A stretch of DNA of 64,000 bases, taken from Shinisaurus crocodilurus. Taxonomy: Eukaryota; Chordata; Lepidosauria; Squamata; Shinisauridae. The notes beneath the pieces were generated by a model that ran no database searches, was not told where the DNA came from, and saw only the letters and a program-made list of their open reading frames with translations. Location of the stretch: positions 127,352,402-127,416,401 of the forward strand of contig CM037877.1 of assembly GCA_021292165.1 (NCBI GenBank), read 5' to 3'. Below are positions 30,642-41,195 of this stretch, piece after piece. Every line of letters begins with the position of its first letter. Positions within the stretch are counted from its first letter, which is position 1. The position numbers were made by a program, and so were the translations under genes.

Positions 30642-32221
30642 CTGGGCTAAGTCTGAGCTTGCAGGTTAAATGTGCTCGGTGGCTTCAGGCCCTCCATTTT
30701 CACCCTCTTCTTCCTTCTGTTTCTCTCTCACTTGGTTGTTGTAGGGCTGTGTGAATCAGCAAAACTCGAGCTCCGAATTCGGAGTTCTCCGAATTCCATC
30801 TTGAAGCTCGTTCCATCTCGATTCCATATCAGATTGCAAGCTTTGGTTTTTTTTCTTTTTGCATGAAAATCTGTACGTATTTTCTTAAATGTACACATCA
30901 ATTGTGCACATCTTTGAAATGTATACATTCTTCTCCCATCGATTAAAGTGTATTAGTGGAAGACCGACAACCTGGTCTTCTGCGCGGGTTTAATGCTAAG
31001 GGGGTAGCGAGTCCTGGGGCGGGCCTTCTTTGAGCATCTTTCAAAAGTATGCATTTTTTCTTGTGCATTTTCTAAATGTACACATGCTGTCAAACACATT
31101 TTGGGGGGTCTGCGAATCACATTGCAAGCTTGGAAACGTACGGACTTCGACCACATATTGTATCCGAGTCCATGTTCACATACCCTCCAGCATTTCACGG
31201 ATGAAAATAGGGACACACACATGTGAATTTGTAAGAGGTATGGTTAAGCAACATGAAGGTGTGATCAAGGGGGTGTGGCCAGGCAACATGAAGGCGTGGC
31301 CAAGGGTATGGCCACCTACCCCAGGATGCTCTAACTGTTTAAGGGCTCTGACCACTCTGAAGCCACCTTGATCTCCAGACCCATGATGAAGATGGTGATT
31401 GCTGTTGTCATTATTATTGTACCATCAGTGTGCATGGTGCTTTACCGAGTATAAGAGAACAGTTCTCTGCCCTAAAATGTAATATAGAGGCGACAACAAA
31501 TGGTAGGAAGGGGTAAACCAGGGAGGATGGATTATGCCATTATTTCAGTCAAACATAACTTTCAGCCTACTTTCCCCACATTGTGCAGGAAACTCCTTGT
31601 TTTAAAGCTCTCCCTCCCACTTTAAAAATGGATCCCTCCATGGTGGCTTTGTTCTCATTAGTAGTTTGGCAAAGAAATAATACTATTTAACATTTAGATA
31701 TCTCTGAATGTGCGTAGTGGTTCACAGGCCCACCCTGCAAGCTCCCATTTTCTCCACTCAGAAAAAAAACCATGTGGGCTCTATTGTACTTTATTGAAAA
31801 ACAAGAACAAGATCAACAACACTGTGATTGAACAATAATGCCAAAATGGAATGATGATGTTTGTTGCTGCTATTTGAGGTAGTTGGGATTTTTTCTTTCT
31901 TTCTCTTGAGGAGGGTGTGTTTTCTGCTAAAAATTTAATTTTTAAAAATTTCTAATGCATTTAAAAAATCATTAGCAGTGTGTTTTCCAATGTTTGTTAG
32001 TGTTTTAATTTAATTTAATTTAATTTTTAAAAAATAATGTTGCCTAAAAAAAACAATCCAAAATCCCTGCAGAATAATCCTAATCATCACTGTAGAGAGT
32101 TTTCTCCATGGCAATTCTTCAGCATGTGTTAGAAAAAGACTTTCGCATGGGGTATACAGGAGGTAGAGCCAAGTAAAAGTTACCACTGCTCCGAAGACAG
32201 AGTGACAGCGCAATCTCTAAG
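30642..32221. other. No recognisable gene; AT-rich repeat-like zones
   Basis: 30840-31180 has repeated TTTGCATGAAAATC, ATGTACACATC and TTTTCTAAATGTACACATG blocks resembling 48960-49230, so both may be relics of one AT-rich repeat. 32004-32030 is a TTTAA-type simple run. 31800-32060 is AT-rich. No coding-like ORF. Confidence 0.4.
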
Positions 32222-32223
32222 TA

Positions 32224-32473
32224 CAGTAATACCTTGGATTGCAAGTAACTTGGTTTGAGAGCATTTTGCAAGACAGGCAAATTTTTAAATATTTATTAAA
32301 AAATTTTTTTACTTGATATACAAGCAACGTCTTGCAATACAAGTACTGTAGTACGGCTTAAATTAAAAATCTCTATACAATTTTTTTGGGTGAATTTCGT
32401 TTTGATACACAAGTGTTTTGGATTACAAGCACTTTTCCAGAACGAATTATGCTCTCAATCCAAGGCATGACTG
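32224..32473 (+). mobile_element. Tc1/mariner (Tigger-like) MITE, 250 bp
   Basis: Starts CAGTAATACCTTGGATTGCA and ends CTCAATCCAAGGCATGACTG: inverted ends, flanked by TA on both sides (32222-32223 and 32474-32475). The TA duplication and CAGTNATNCCTTGG ends fit pogo/Tigger-type mariner MITEs. Non-coding; the body carries ACAAGCAACGTCTTGCAATA. Copies lie at 23814, 48536 and 49355. Confidence 0.85.
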
Positions 32474-32475
32474 TA

Positions 32476-33629
32476 ATCCTGCCCCACAAGGAGGAAGCTC
32501 TTTCCTGCACCCCATTTTTTTGTGTCTCTCAGCTGGGCAAGGAGACAGGGCAAGTTCAATAACTGGGTCATGGCTAGATGGCTGGGTTATGTGCCTGTTC
32601 ACTGCTTCTGCTAGTGGCAAATAGGAATAATTCATTATTGTAATTGGACTAGGATTAATTTGGAGATGTTTGAATAATCTGTTCCATAGTTGCGTGTGCA
32701 CAGCAATGCACTTTACATTCTTATGCCTTTTGCATTTAGGTTGAATCTGGGGAAATACTTCCTTTCCCGTAGCCCTGAAGAACACACTGCTCTGAATGTG
32801 TGTGGGGGGGCAGGAGCACAGAAAGATTGGGTCAGAAAAGAAGCAGTCTTCTCTGTTGTAATCTTCATAATCAAATTGTCTGATGAGCAATGAAAGAACC
32901 TAGTCCAGTTCAGGGACAACAGCATCAGCAAATTGCATTGCAATCGCAAATTGAGTTAGACTTTATCAGAGACTCTTTTTCCTTTGGCCAGGAAGGAACT
33001 CGAGCTTTCCATCAGCTTGTAGGCTTCTGTTCTGTGTCACACAGGAAACAGGAGCAGGCTGGCTGCTTCAGGCTGAGTTTGTGGGCAACAGGTGCCCTAT
33101 GTCCAGTTGCTTCCCCCATAGGAGGTGGCTAACCATGCTGATAGTTTTCTCTGAGGCCAGATGTAGGGTGCAGTTTAAAAGACTGCCAGAAATGGCAGGT
33201 CTAGAGAGCCTGTGGTGTGAATGTGTGTAGGAAGTTTGGGTTGGATGTGAAAGTCCGTTGCGGTCAAAATCAATGTCATCTTGCAAACCCACAGCCCCAG
33301 CCCCACTTGGGCTTGTGTTCTTTTAAAAGAGAAATTAAGGAAGTGGCTGACATTTGTGCTTGACTGTCAAATATACCCAGTATCTGTGAAATCTCAAGCT
33401 GCTGCCCTCTTGCTTTCTGGAGAGGGAATAATTATAACTGCTACTCATTCAGGCCTCTGCTCTTGTTGATAATGTAACCATACCAAGGATCCTGTAGTTC
33501 AAGGTTTGAAACAACTAAGCTTGGGGCAATGTGTAATAAGTCAATCAAATTTATTTTTTAAAGATTTTTTTATTACCAGATAAATTACTCCTGATTTTGC
33601 CTGGGAAATCAAGGGTCCTGGTCCTTCTC
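32476..33629. other. No recognisable feature
   Basis: Unique-looking non-coding DNA. ORFs up to 147 codons on the minus strand partly run through the mariner-like MITE end and show no domain. Confidence 0.5.
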
Positions 33630-33632
33630 TTA

Positions 33633-34016
33633 GGGTTTCTCTACACGAGTCTTTTAACCTGTCACTTTACCGAGGCTTCTGCTTCCAGATTCTTTGCGGA
33701 ATTAAGATTTGCTCCTTTACACATGTTTTTCCCCCCTGGGGTTTTTCTTTCTCTGCCTTTCTATAAGTTCCATTACAAAACCACAAGGTGGCGCTGTGGA
33801 ACAGCAGAATTGCAAGAATTCACAAGCTTCTCATTCCGGTTCATTCCGCCATTTCCAGATAATACTACACTTTCCTTGATCTAAAAAAAAAAAAAGCCAC
33901 AGAAATGCTTGGAAAGTATGGGAGAGGACCTGGAGGATGACAGCATCGTGTAAAACACCCGCAAAATACCATGAGTGAGGAACAGCACACAATAAGTGCC
34001 TCGTGTAGAGAAACCC
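33633..34016. mobile_element. PIF/Harbinger-like MITE, 384 bp, with CTCF-like motif
   Basis: Terminal inverted repeats GGGTTTCTCTACACGAG and CTCGTGTAGAGAAACCC, flanked by TTA on both sides (33630-33632 and 34017-34019). A 3-bp TTA duplication and GGG ends fit PIF/Harbinger. The interior is non-coding. At 33781-33795 it has CCACAAGGTGGCGCT, close to the CTCF core consensus. Only one copy is visible in this window. Confidence 0.75.
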
Positions 34017-34127
34017 TTACAGTAACTGCTGTTTTACAGTGCTATTTTGATACAGATAAAAAAGGAGGTTGTTGTCAAATGTCCTTGTTCACACATGCAT
34101 GTGAACTTGCTTTCATATATTATATTA

Positions 34128-34312
34128 TATTATTTATTTATTTATTATATTTATACCCCGCCTTTTTTCCTGCAAGGAACCCAAGGCAGCTTACATAAAC
34201 CTCCTCCTTCTCTCCATTTTATCTTCACAATATTTATTTATTTATTTACAGCATTTATACCCCGCTCTTCAGCCAGAAAAGGCACCCAGAGTAGCTTACA
34301 AAGATTAATCAT
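34128..34312 (-). mobile_element. CORE-SINE 3' fragment plus second LINE-type tail
   Basis: 34128-34232 is the minus-strand 3' part of the CORE-SINE (TATATTTATACCCCGCC, TCCTGCAAGGAACCCAAGGC, TCTCCATTTTATCTTCACAA). 34233-34312 is a different tail (CAGCATTTATACCCCGCTCT, GGCACCCAGAGTAGCTTACA). Both are tail-only fragments. Confidence 0.65.
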
Positions 34313-34738
34313 AATTTATTTATTATTTATTTATTATATTTATCAATTGCCCATCTGGCCGGTCACCCAGCCACCCTGGGCGATGTACAATTAAAATACA
34401 ATAAAACACAATAAAACATAATAATTAAAACAATATAAAAAATTCTCATTAAAAACCTAACCCACCCCATATTCCCGCCTGAACAGCCATGTTTTTAATG
34501 CACGGCGGAAGCTCATCACGGAGGGGGCATGGCGAAGGTCACTAGGGAGGGAGTTCCATAATGTGGGGGCCGCCACAGAGAAGGCCCTCTTCCTAGTCCC
34601 CACCAGCCTGGCTGCTCTGGCTGATGGGATAAGGAGAAGGCCATCCGTGGCAGACCTTGTACATAAGACAGTATATGTACCCGATGAACCCTGAAATATA
34701 GGGATCTGTTGCAGAAGTATGCTGTGTACATCATAGAC
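34313..34738 (-). mobile_element. L2-like LINE: ORF2 C-terminus and 3' UTR
   Basis: Minus-strand reading includes ARLVGTRKRAFSVAAPTLWN and SLPSDLRHAPSVMSFRRALK, then TWLFRR. This R.FSVAAP.LWNSLP..LR pattern is the standard C-terminal end of L2-like ORF2 proteins. The 3' UTR has a GTTTTATTGTGTTTTATTG run and a CCAGGGTGGCTGGGTGACCG block before an AATAAATAAATAAT tail at 34313. 5'-truncated. Confidence 0.75.
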
Positions 34739-34857
34739 CAGGGGCAGGCAACCTTTTTGGGCCTGTGGACACATTTAAGATTTTGGAAAAGTGTCGCAGA
34801 CACCACCACAAATTGCTGTGGGGGGCATGGCCAATCCAAAATGTTGGGAGTGTTCAC
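34739..34857 (+). mobile_element. hAT-like MITE left-end fragment
   Basis: CAGGGGCAGGCAACCTTTTT, GGGCCTGTGGACACATTT and GTCGCAGACACCACCACAAA resemble the left end of hAT MITEs related to family D. The right end is missing; a CR1 tail begins at 34858. Confidence 0.5.
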
Positions 34858-35238
34858 ATCATAGAATCATAGAAAAGTAGAGTTGGAAGGGGCCTACAAG
34901 GCCATCAAGTCCAACCCCCTGCTCAATGCAGGAATCCAGGTCAAAGCATCCCTGACAGATGGCTGTCCAGCTGCACCTTGAATGCCTCCAGATTGGGAGA
35001 GCCCACCACCTCCCTAGGTAGTTGATTCCATTGTCTTATTGCTCTGACAGTCAGGAAATTTTTTCTGATGTTTAGGTGGAATCTGGGTTCCTGTAACTTG
35101 AGCCCATTATTCCGTGTCCTGCAAACTGGGATGATTGTGAAGAGATCCTGGCCTTCCTCTGTGTGACATCCCTTCAAGTACTGGAAGAGTGTGATTATAT
35201 CTCCCCTCAGTCTTCTCTTCTGAAGGCTAAACATCTCT
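34858..35238 (-). mobile_element. CR1 LINE 3' fragment
   Basis: Minus-strand CR1 end: the tail complement CATAGAATCATAG, then GTAGAGTTGGAAGGGGCCTA, the AATGCCTCCAGATTGGGAGA block, ATGTTTAGGTGGAATCTGGG, and the last ORF2 codons ([21 protein letters not shown]). 5'-truncated at about 35238. Confidence 0.85.
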
Positions 35239-35465
35239 GGGTTCTGACTTTTCTTGCCACCCCACTATATGGATTCCAGCTGTTCTCATCTCCTGCCCCC
35301 CTCCCACCCACCACCATGCCATTTTTTGGAATGGGACATTTCTCCTCACCTCTATTCAAGTCAATGGCTCCGTTGACTTTAATAGAGATGGGGGAAAGAC
35401 TCCCCTATATGTGTCCTTCTCCTTCTTTGTTTTCATGTCATCTATAAGCATTTTGTGAAGCCACA

Positions 35466-35466
<1 letters not shown>

Positions 35467-35537
<71 letters not shown>
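35467..35537. repeat. Compound (ATT)n(ATC)n microsatellite
   Basis: About eleven ATT units pass into about thirteen ATC units. Poly-Asp, poly-Asn or poly-Met ORFs through it are artefacts. Confidence 0.95.
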
Positions 35538-35641
35538 ATAATGACTAATAGAGGTGGAGAGAAGGGTGCCCTGCTGAAAAATGGTTTGAGGGGGGAAGCC
35601 TTGGGGCAACAGGGTCCTTGGCGTGTGGGATGGTCTTGGGG

Positions 35642-35880
35642 ATGGGGACCAGAAATGATGTGATGGGACCTTGCGCAGGCACGCTGGACCCCCAGTGCCA
35701 AGTATTGCGCCTGCGCAGGGTCCTGTCACGTCATTTCCGGTGCTGGAAGTGACGCGACAGGTCCAGTGCGGGCGGCTCGAGCGGTGCGGAGAGCTGCTCC
35801 GCGCCGCTCAGAAGATCGGGGGGGGCTGCTGCCGCGGAGAGTCAAGGCAGCGGCAAGGCGGGCCCCCCCCGGCAGGTTCG
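35642..35880. repeat. GC-rich foldback fragment sharing sequence with family B
   Basis: 35642-35745 folds back: ACCTTGCGCAGGC against GCCTGCGCAGGGT, and GTCACGTCATTTCCGG against GGAAGTGACGCGAC. 35771-35815 (CTCGAGCGGTGCGGAGAG, TGCTCCGCGCCGCTCAGAAG) closely matches 38423-38467 inside the family B copy. Termini not found. Confidence 0.45.
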
Positions 35881-36700
35881 TGGACACCACTAGGTGTACC
35901 CCCAGACTATGAACCTGATCTTTCAAAGGGAGTGCAACCCCATCCAGAACAGGCAATGAGCCTATCTCCAGGACTCGGGAACCACTCACCCACAGGGCTT
36001 CCATCTTGCCAGAATTCAGCCTCAGTTTATTGGCCCTCATCCAGCCCATCACTGAGTTCAGACACTGATCCATTACTTGCACAGTCTCTCCTGATTCAGC
36101 TGTCACAGAGCTGTGTGTCATCAGCGTACTGATGGCACTTGGCTCCAAACCCCCTAATGACCGCTCCCAGTGGCTTCATATAGATGTTAAACAATTTTTG
36201 CTGTTTTTATTGGTTTCTTGGTATTGTTTTTGTAAACCGCCCAGGGAGCCTTTTGGCTGATGGGTGGTAAATACTTATTATAAATAAATAAATAAATAAA
36301 TAAATAAAAACACTGGGGACAAGATGGTACCCTGCGGAACCCTACAGCGCAATTGCCAGGGGTCCGCGGAGTCACCCAAGGTTACTCTCTGAAATTGACC
36401 CCACAGGTAGCACCAAAACCACTGTAACACAGTGCCTCCAATGCCCAGCCTGCGGAGTCAATCCAGGAGGATACCATGGCCAATGGTATCAAAAGCCACT
36501 GAGAGATCGAGTAGAATTAAAAGGGTCGCACTCCCACTATCCTTCACTCGATAAAGGTCATCCATCAGGGTGACCAAGGCTGATTCAGTCCCATAACCAG
36601 GTCGAAACCCAGACTGGAACAGGTCTAGATAATCCATTAGAGTGATAATCCATAATCCAGTAGAGTGATATTGCTCCATTGACGTGACTAGAGGTGGGAA
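35881..36700 (-). mobile_element. L2-like LINE RT fragment, with a tail insertion
   Basis: Minus-strand coding motifs are SGFRPGYGTESALVTLMDDL, SATLLILLDLSVAFDTIGHG and MDQCLNSVMGWMRANKLRLN. The catalytic YADD region near 36110-36130 is frameshifted. 36183-36309 is a plus-strand LINE tail (GTAAACCGCCCAGGGAGCCT then AAATA units) inserted in it. Together these cover RT motifs 1 to past the active site in broken frames. Confidence 0.7.
36183..36309 (+). mobile_element. Short LINE/SINE-type 3' tail with (AAATA)n
   Basis: Carries TTTTTGTAAACCGCCCAGGG, GGTGGTAAATACTTATTATA and a run of AAATA units to 36309. It interrupts the minus-strand L2-like fragment. Same tail type as 13648-13790 in the opposite orientation. 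Confidence 0.55.
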
Positions 36701-36807
36701 AAGCACGCTGACTGGGAGATGAAGGAGCAGTGGTGGTGAGTGGAGAGAATTGTAAAGGGTCCGGCTCTGCATTTGGGGGTTTTGGGTGCCAGTGTGCCGG
36801 TGGCCAC

Positions 36808-36970
36808 CAGGGCCGGTGCTACCATTAGGCCAACTAGGCGGCTGCCTAGGGCGCCGGGCTAAAGGGGGCGCCAGGAGCATAGGGCTGGAGGGAGGAAGGG
36901 CTCAAGTGGGAGGGGGGGCGCTAAATATCTGATCTTGCCTAGGGCACCAAACTGCCTTGCACCGGTCCTG
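36808..36970 (-). mobile_element. Family A hAT-like element, short 163-bp form
   Basis: Starts CAGGGCCGGTGCTACCATTA and ends CCTTGCACCGGTCCTG, with a perfect 8-bp duplication GTGGCCAC (36800-36807 and 36971-36978). It keeps both terminal regions (GGCGGCTGCCTAGGGCGCC and GGGGGCGCTAAATAT) but lacks nearly all the GC-rich interior. It is the minimal form of the family and defines the ends clearly. Confidence 0.9.
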
Positions 36971-36978
36971 GTGGCCAC

Positions 36979-37649
36979 ATGTTGCCATTGCCAGCCCCTG
37001 CTGCAGACCATGGACTGTGCTTTGACAAAATAGGGAAGTTAGGTCACTGACGAAGAGTAAGAGTAAACAACACAAGTTTTGTTGAACCATATGCTTACAG
37101 AAAGAAGAAGATGTGATTAGTGTACCAACACCCTGGGCAGACAACTGGACCAGCAGACAATTCCTAAAAACAGAGAGACAGTCAGAGAGAGATGGAGCTG
37201 GAGGTGGGGAATTAGAGATTGCTAAAAAAAAAGGAGAAGGGGCGTGTGTCAGAAAATGGGGGGGGTAGGGCTTCGGAGGTGATGTGCAACAGGGTTTTAA
37301 TGGCACATGAGTCCCATGCCCATGCAACCTTTCTCAGAACAAAAGAAATATTAGACAAGTGGTAGGGTGATGCCAACATACTGCAAATACAAAATACACA
37401 TGTAGAAAAGCCATCATGACTGAACTTCTCAGCAACAGGGTGGACAAAATAAAGTGAAAAGATCTTGCTCTCACTCACATGAGGGGGTGCCTAGATTTCT
37501 CAGACCATGTCTCCTGGTATGCCTCCACATTTGTCTTCTTGTCTGGATTTGCTGAACAATAGGTGAACTGAGTGTCTGCCATGAAACCTTGGTTTGAGAA
37601 GTGCTGGAGCTGGGGCTTACTAATCTCTTATTGGTCTTAATAAACCCTG
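36979..37649. other. No recognisable feature
   Basis: Non-coding. G-run at 37259-37266. No repeat termini identified. Confidence 0.5.
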
Positions 37650-37657
37650 TTCAGGCA

Positions 37658-38806
37658 CAGGGATGGGGACTCGGACTCGGGGACTCAACTCGTGAGTCGG
37701 ACTGAGTCCCCCCTCTGACTCGAGTCCCACTCGAGTCCCAATAATTTATGTGGGACTCGAGACTCGACTCGGGACTCGAGCCCAAGGACTCCGCCGCCGC
37801 CGCCACCCTCACCTCCGTTGCCGCCGCCGCCACCACCACCATTGCCGCCTCTGCCGCCGACCTCGCCTCTGCCGCCGACCTCGCCTCCGCCTCACGCTGC
37901 CATCACACGCCGCCTTCACACACAGCACGCCGCGTCACACCGCCAGCGCCGTCACTCTGTTTTTGGCAGGAGGAACCACAGCAACCCCGCCAAAAACAGA
38001 GCGATGGTGCTGGCAGCGTGACACGGCGTGCTGTGTGCGACGGCGGCATGCGATGGCGGCATGTGATGGCGGCGTGAGGCGGAGGCGATGGTGGCGGTGG
38101 CGAGGTCAACGGCGGAGGCAGCAATGGTGGCGGCGGAGGTGGAGGTGAAGTCGTTGGCGGTGGAGGTGAGGGCAGTGGAGGTGAGGGCGGCGGCGGCGGA
38201 GATGAGGGCGGCGGAGGTGGAGGTGAGGTCGTCGTTGGTGGAGGTGAGGTCGTCGTTGGTGGAGGTGAGGTCGGCGGAGGTGGAGGTGAGGTTGGCGGAG
38301 GTGGAGGTGAGGTTGTCGTTGGCAGAGGTGAGGGCGGTGGAGGTGGAGGTGAGGGCGGCGGCGGAGGTGAGGTGAGGGCGGCAGCGGCGCCGTGCGGGTG
38401 GTGGCGAGGTGAGGCGTCGAGGCAGCTGCGACTCGAGCGGCGCGGAGAATGCTCCGCACCGCTCAGAAGAGCGAGTTTGGGCCGCTCCACCGCGGAGAAC
38501 TACGAGCCCAGGGAGGGCTCGTAATACATCCCTGCCCAGCGGCAGCAGGAGCAGGGACGAGGCAAGGACGGTGAGTGGCGGCGGAGGCGGCAGCGGCCCA
38601 TGGAGGGAGCAGGAGGGTCTCTGTGGGAGGAAGGGCAGCTCTTCTTCCTCTCGCGGAGACCCTCCCACTCCCTCCATGGGCCGCCGCTTTGGGAGTGACT
38701 CGGCACTCGAGTCACCATTTTGGACCTCGGACTCGACTCGAGACTCGGGTCCAAAGACTCGGGACTCGACTCGGGACTCGGGACCAAGGACTCTTCAACA
38801 TCCCTG
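37658..38806 (+). mobile_element. Family B hAT-like element with ACTCG arrays, 1149 bp
   Basis: Same ends as 8262-9265 (CAGGGATGGGGACTCGGACT and CAACATCCCTG). A perfect 8-bp duplication TTCAGGCA flanks it (37650-37657 and 38807-38814). ACTCG-rich subterminal zones lie at 37665-37785 and 38690-38795. The purine-rich half (38085-38390) is a set of GGTGGAGGTGAGG-type tandem repeats. It has an extra 38410-38560 segment absent from the first copy. No transposase. Confidence 0.8.
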
Positions 38807-39183
38807 TTCAGGCATTACAAAAAGTGGTGAAACTCACCACATGAGTTAGGATGGGGCTGCACCAAGTAGTGCTGACCCTGCCATCACGTCATAACGTAAC
38901 CCTGCCCATAGGCGTCCATGCGTACAGTGCAATAACCGCCTGCAGTGGGGAGGCCTCCACAGATACAGCTGTATGCATGCATGCTACGCTTCCACACGAT
39001 TTAGAAATCCAGTCGCGTGGAAGCCTACATGTGTACAGCTGTACACGCAAAGGCCTCCCACCTGCAGGCGTTCACACTGAACATGTGGGCGCATACGGAT
39101 GGGGCTATGCTATGACATGATGTCGAGGGGTGGGGCTACCCCAGCTCACGTGGTGAGTTCCACCACTTTCTGTCATGCCTGAA
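38807..39183. repeat. Foldback element interrupted at its left end by family B
   Basis: Left arm TTCAGGCATTACAAAAAGTG, GTGAAACTCACCACATGAG faces right arm CTCACGTGGTGAGTTCCACC, ACTTTCTGTCATGCCTGAA. Inner blocks also pair: GCCTGCAGTGGGGAGGCC against GGCCTCCCACCTGCAGGCG. The first bases of the left arm also lie at 37650-37657, so family B inserted in this terminus. The outer target duplication was not resolved. Confidence 0.6.
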
Positions 39184-39557
39184 TAGTCATGGACGGACCT
39201 GAATCTGGGTTGGAAACAGTGCATGTGGCCCTATCCATGGCAGAGTCATTTGGTCTATCAGCATCCCTTTTCTGTCCAAGTTTGGAGGTAGAAAGGCTAA
39301 AGGAAAAGAGGAGATATGTCCCTGTTCTGTATTTAGGAAAGTGGCCACGGATCCAGATAGTGCCAATAAGCATCTTTCACTCAAACCTAGACTTGTAGTG
39401 ACTTCTAACATGTAAATGCAAGAGCAAGTTTACCCAGCTTTCAGGAAACAAAAAGAAAGAAAGATGGGAGGCAAGTTCTCAAGAAGATTCTGAGAATGGA
39501 AAAGTTCATTGAGCATTACAGTTGCCCAGTGTGTTTCAGCATGGCACCTTCTTCTTA

Positions 39558-39718
39558 GATTCATAGATCATAGAATTGGAAGGGGCCTACAAGGCTATCG
39601 AGTCCAACCCGCTGCTCAATGCAGGAAACTAGAGGAGGGGTCTCCCATCCAAGTAATAACCAGGCCTGACCCTGCTTAGCTTTCCACACTCAGACAAGCT
39701 GAGCCAGCGTGAGCCACT
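39558..39718 (-). mobile_element. 5S rRNA-derived SINE with CR1-like tail, inverted
   Basis: On the minus strand: GTGGCTCACGCTGGCTCAGC, GAAAGCTAAGCAGGGTCAGG, ACTTGGATGGGAGACC, CTCCTCTAGTTTCCTGCATT, then a GGTTGGACTCGATAGCC and CTATGATCTATGAATC tail. Same 5S-to-CR1 junction as at 13474 and 43506. Confidence 0.8.
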
Positions 39719-41030
39719 TGTTGTGGTCCTTCAAAGAATGTAGCATCAACATTTTGAGACTATATCATTTGAGTGAGTGGTCACACTGCATTGGAAGTGT
39801 TGATATGGACTGCAGCTGTTGTTATGGCAGTGAGAGATCTGTGATTAGGGAGCAACCTATAGGGCAGGGTATGTGCATACATTTGTTTGAGTCTAGGCAC
39901 AGGGATAGGGGACCTCCTTGCTGCCTTCACATCATAAAGCTATCCCTTTACCTGCAGAGAGAGCTGTGGGCAGGCAGTATGAGTTAGCTAGGTAGCCAAA
40001 TTGTGGTGAGAGAGCACAGAAGTGACGATCCTGGTAAGGGGAATGTAGGCAATTGCCAGGGTGCAGGAAAAAGATTGGAAGCATCCCAAACCTCACATAC
40101 ACTGCTGAACAGAGGATGGGAACCCAGCCCAGCAGAGCTTATTGACCCAGGACGTCTCACTTTAATTTGACTGTGCTGCCTGATGAATCCATAAACCACA
40201 CCTAAAAATAGAACTGTAGCTCCCTGCAGCCCCTTGTAAATCTTACTAAATGTATTTACCACAAAGCCAGGTAGAAGGTGGGCATGAGTACAAGTTGTGA
40301 GCAGTCTGGTGATATGGACGAAAGGGGGCTGATACAAGGAGGGGAAGGGACAGGACTGTGAGCATATTTCCATAAGCAGGGGCAATGTTTGTGTATCTCT
40401 TGAGTTGTGTGTCCTTCTCAAAAGGGCAGGAAGCGTGGGGTATTTCTGGTGTTTGTGTGTCTGCATAGGGGTTTTGGGGTTTGTTTGTTTTTTGCATGCA
40501 GTGCATTTTGCAAAGCCTTTCTAGGATCATCCTAACCCTCATCTTATGTAGTCAAAGAAGTTACAATACCTTCAGTACTCCTTTGTCCAACACTCTCTCC
40601 ATCACTTTTATTCTGTCTCTTATCTTGAAGACAGACATAGCATTCGAAAGATGGTCAATGCAGATTCTTCATAATGGGTGTTGAAGACATACATAGCAAC
40701 AAGTCGAATGCTGGACTGGATTGATTTGCTGCTTCACATTCCAAGGTGAGCCTTCCCTCAGTCTTGCCCCACCCCTCACACATCAGTCTAGTTGGTCCAA
40801 CTGAATCATGCTGAAACCCTGCAGAACCATTCTCTCTCCCACACCAGAATTTAAGGGGTGTGTGTTGAGAGCAATAATGGCACTACCAAATGGCATCCAC
40901 CACCTTTATAATGATGTGACTGGCTTCTCCCTAAGCTGAACAGGGGTTTGCCACTTCTGCATAGTCCTCCACAAACTCTTGGGTGTAATAGATGGTGGCA
41001 GCAGCTGTGAAAAATGTATTAAGTTGCCTT
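39719..41030. other. No recognisable feature
   Basis: Non-coding, unique-looking. A 160-codon minus-strand ORF (39984-40466) has no recognised domain or protein-like motif. I treat it as chance. Confidence 0.5.
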
Positions 41031-41034
41031 CTTA

Positions 41035-41195
41035 TTCCACCTAGCCCAGCACTGCCTACTCTGGTTGGTGGTGGCACTCCAGGGTCTCAGGCAAAGGTCT
41101 TTCTCCCAGCCTTGCTACTAGGGGTTGATCAACTGGAGATTGAACCTGGCACCTTCTGCATGCAAGGCATGTGTTCCACTACAGAGCAATGTCCC
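41035..41195 (-). mobile_element. tRNA-derived SINE
   Basis: Minus strand starts GCTCTGTAGTGGAACACATG (A-box-like), then CTTGCATGCAGAAGGTGCC and B-box-like GGTTCAATCTCC (plus-strand 41135-41146). A GGCTGGGAGAAAGACC and CTGAGACCCTGGAGTGCC body follows. This wording matches a common reptile tRNA-derived SINE known to me. The CR1-like tail is truncated near 41035. 41210-41247 repeats a second tRNA-like scrap (ACATGTGGAAGGTCCCAGG). Confidence 0.65.

Noticed and set aside
35438..35701. Poly-Asp/poly-Asn ORF
   Set aside because: Translation of the ATT/ATC microsatellite.
39984..40466. 160-codon minus-strand ORF as a host gene
   Set aside because: No recognisable domain, no splice or conservation evidence, composition typical of random ORFs.
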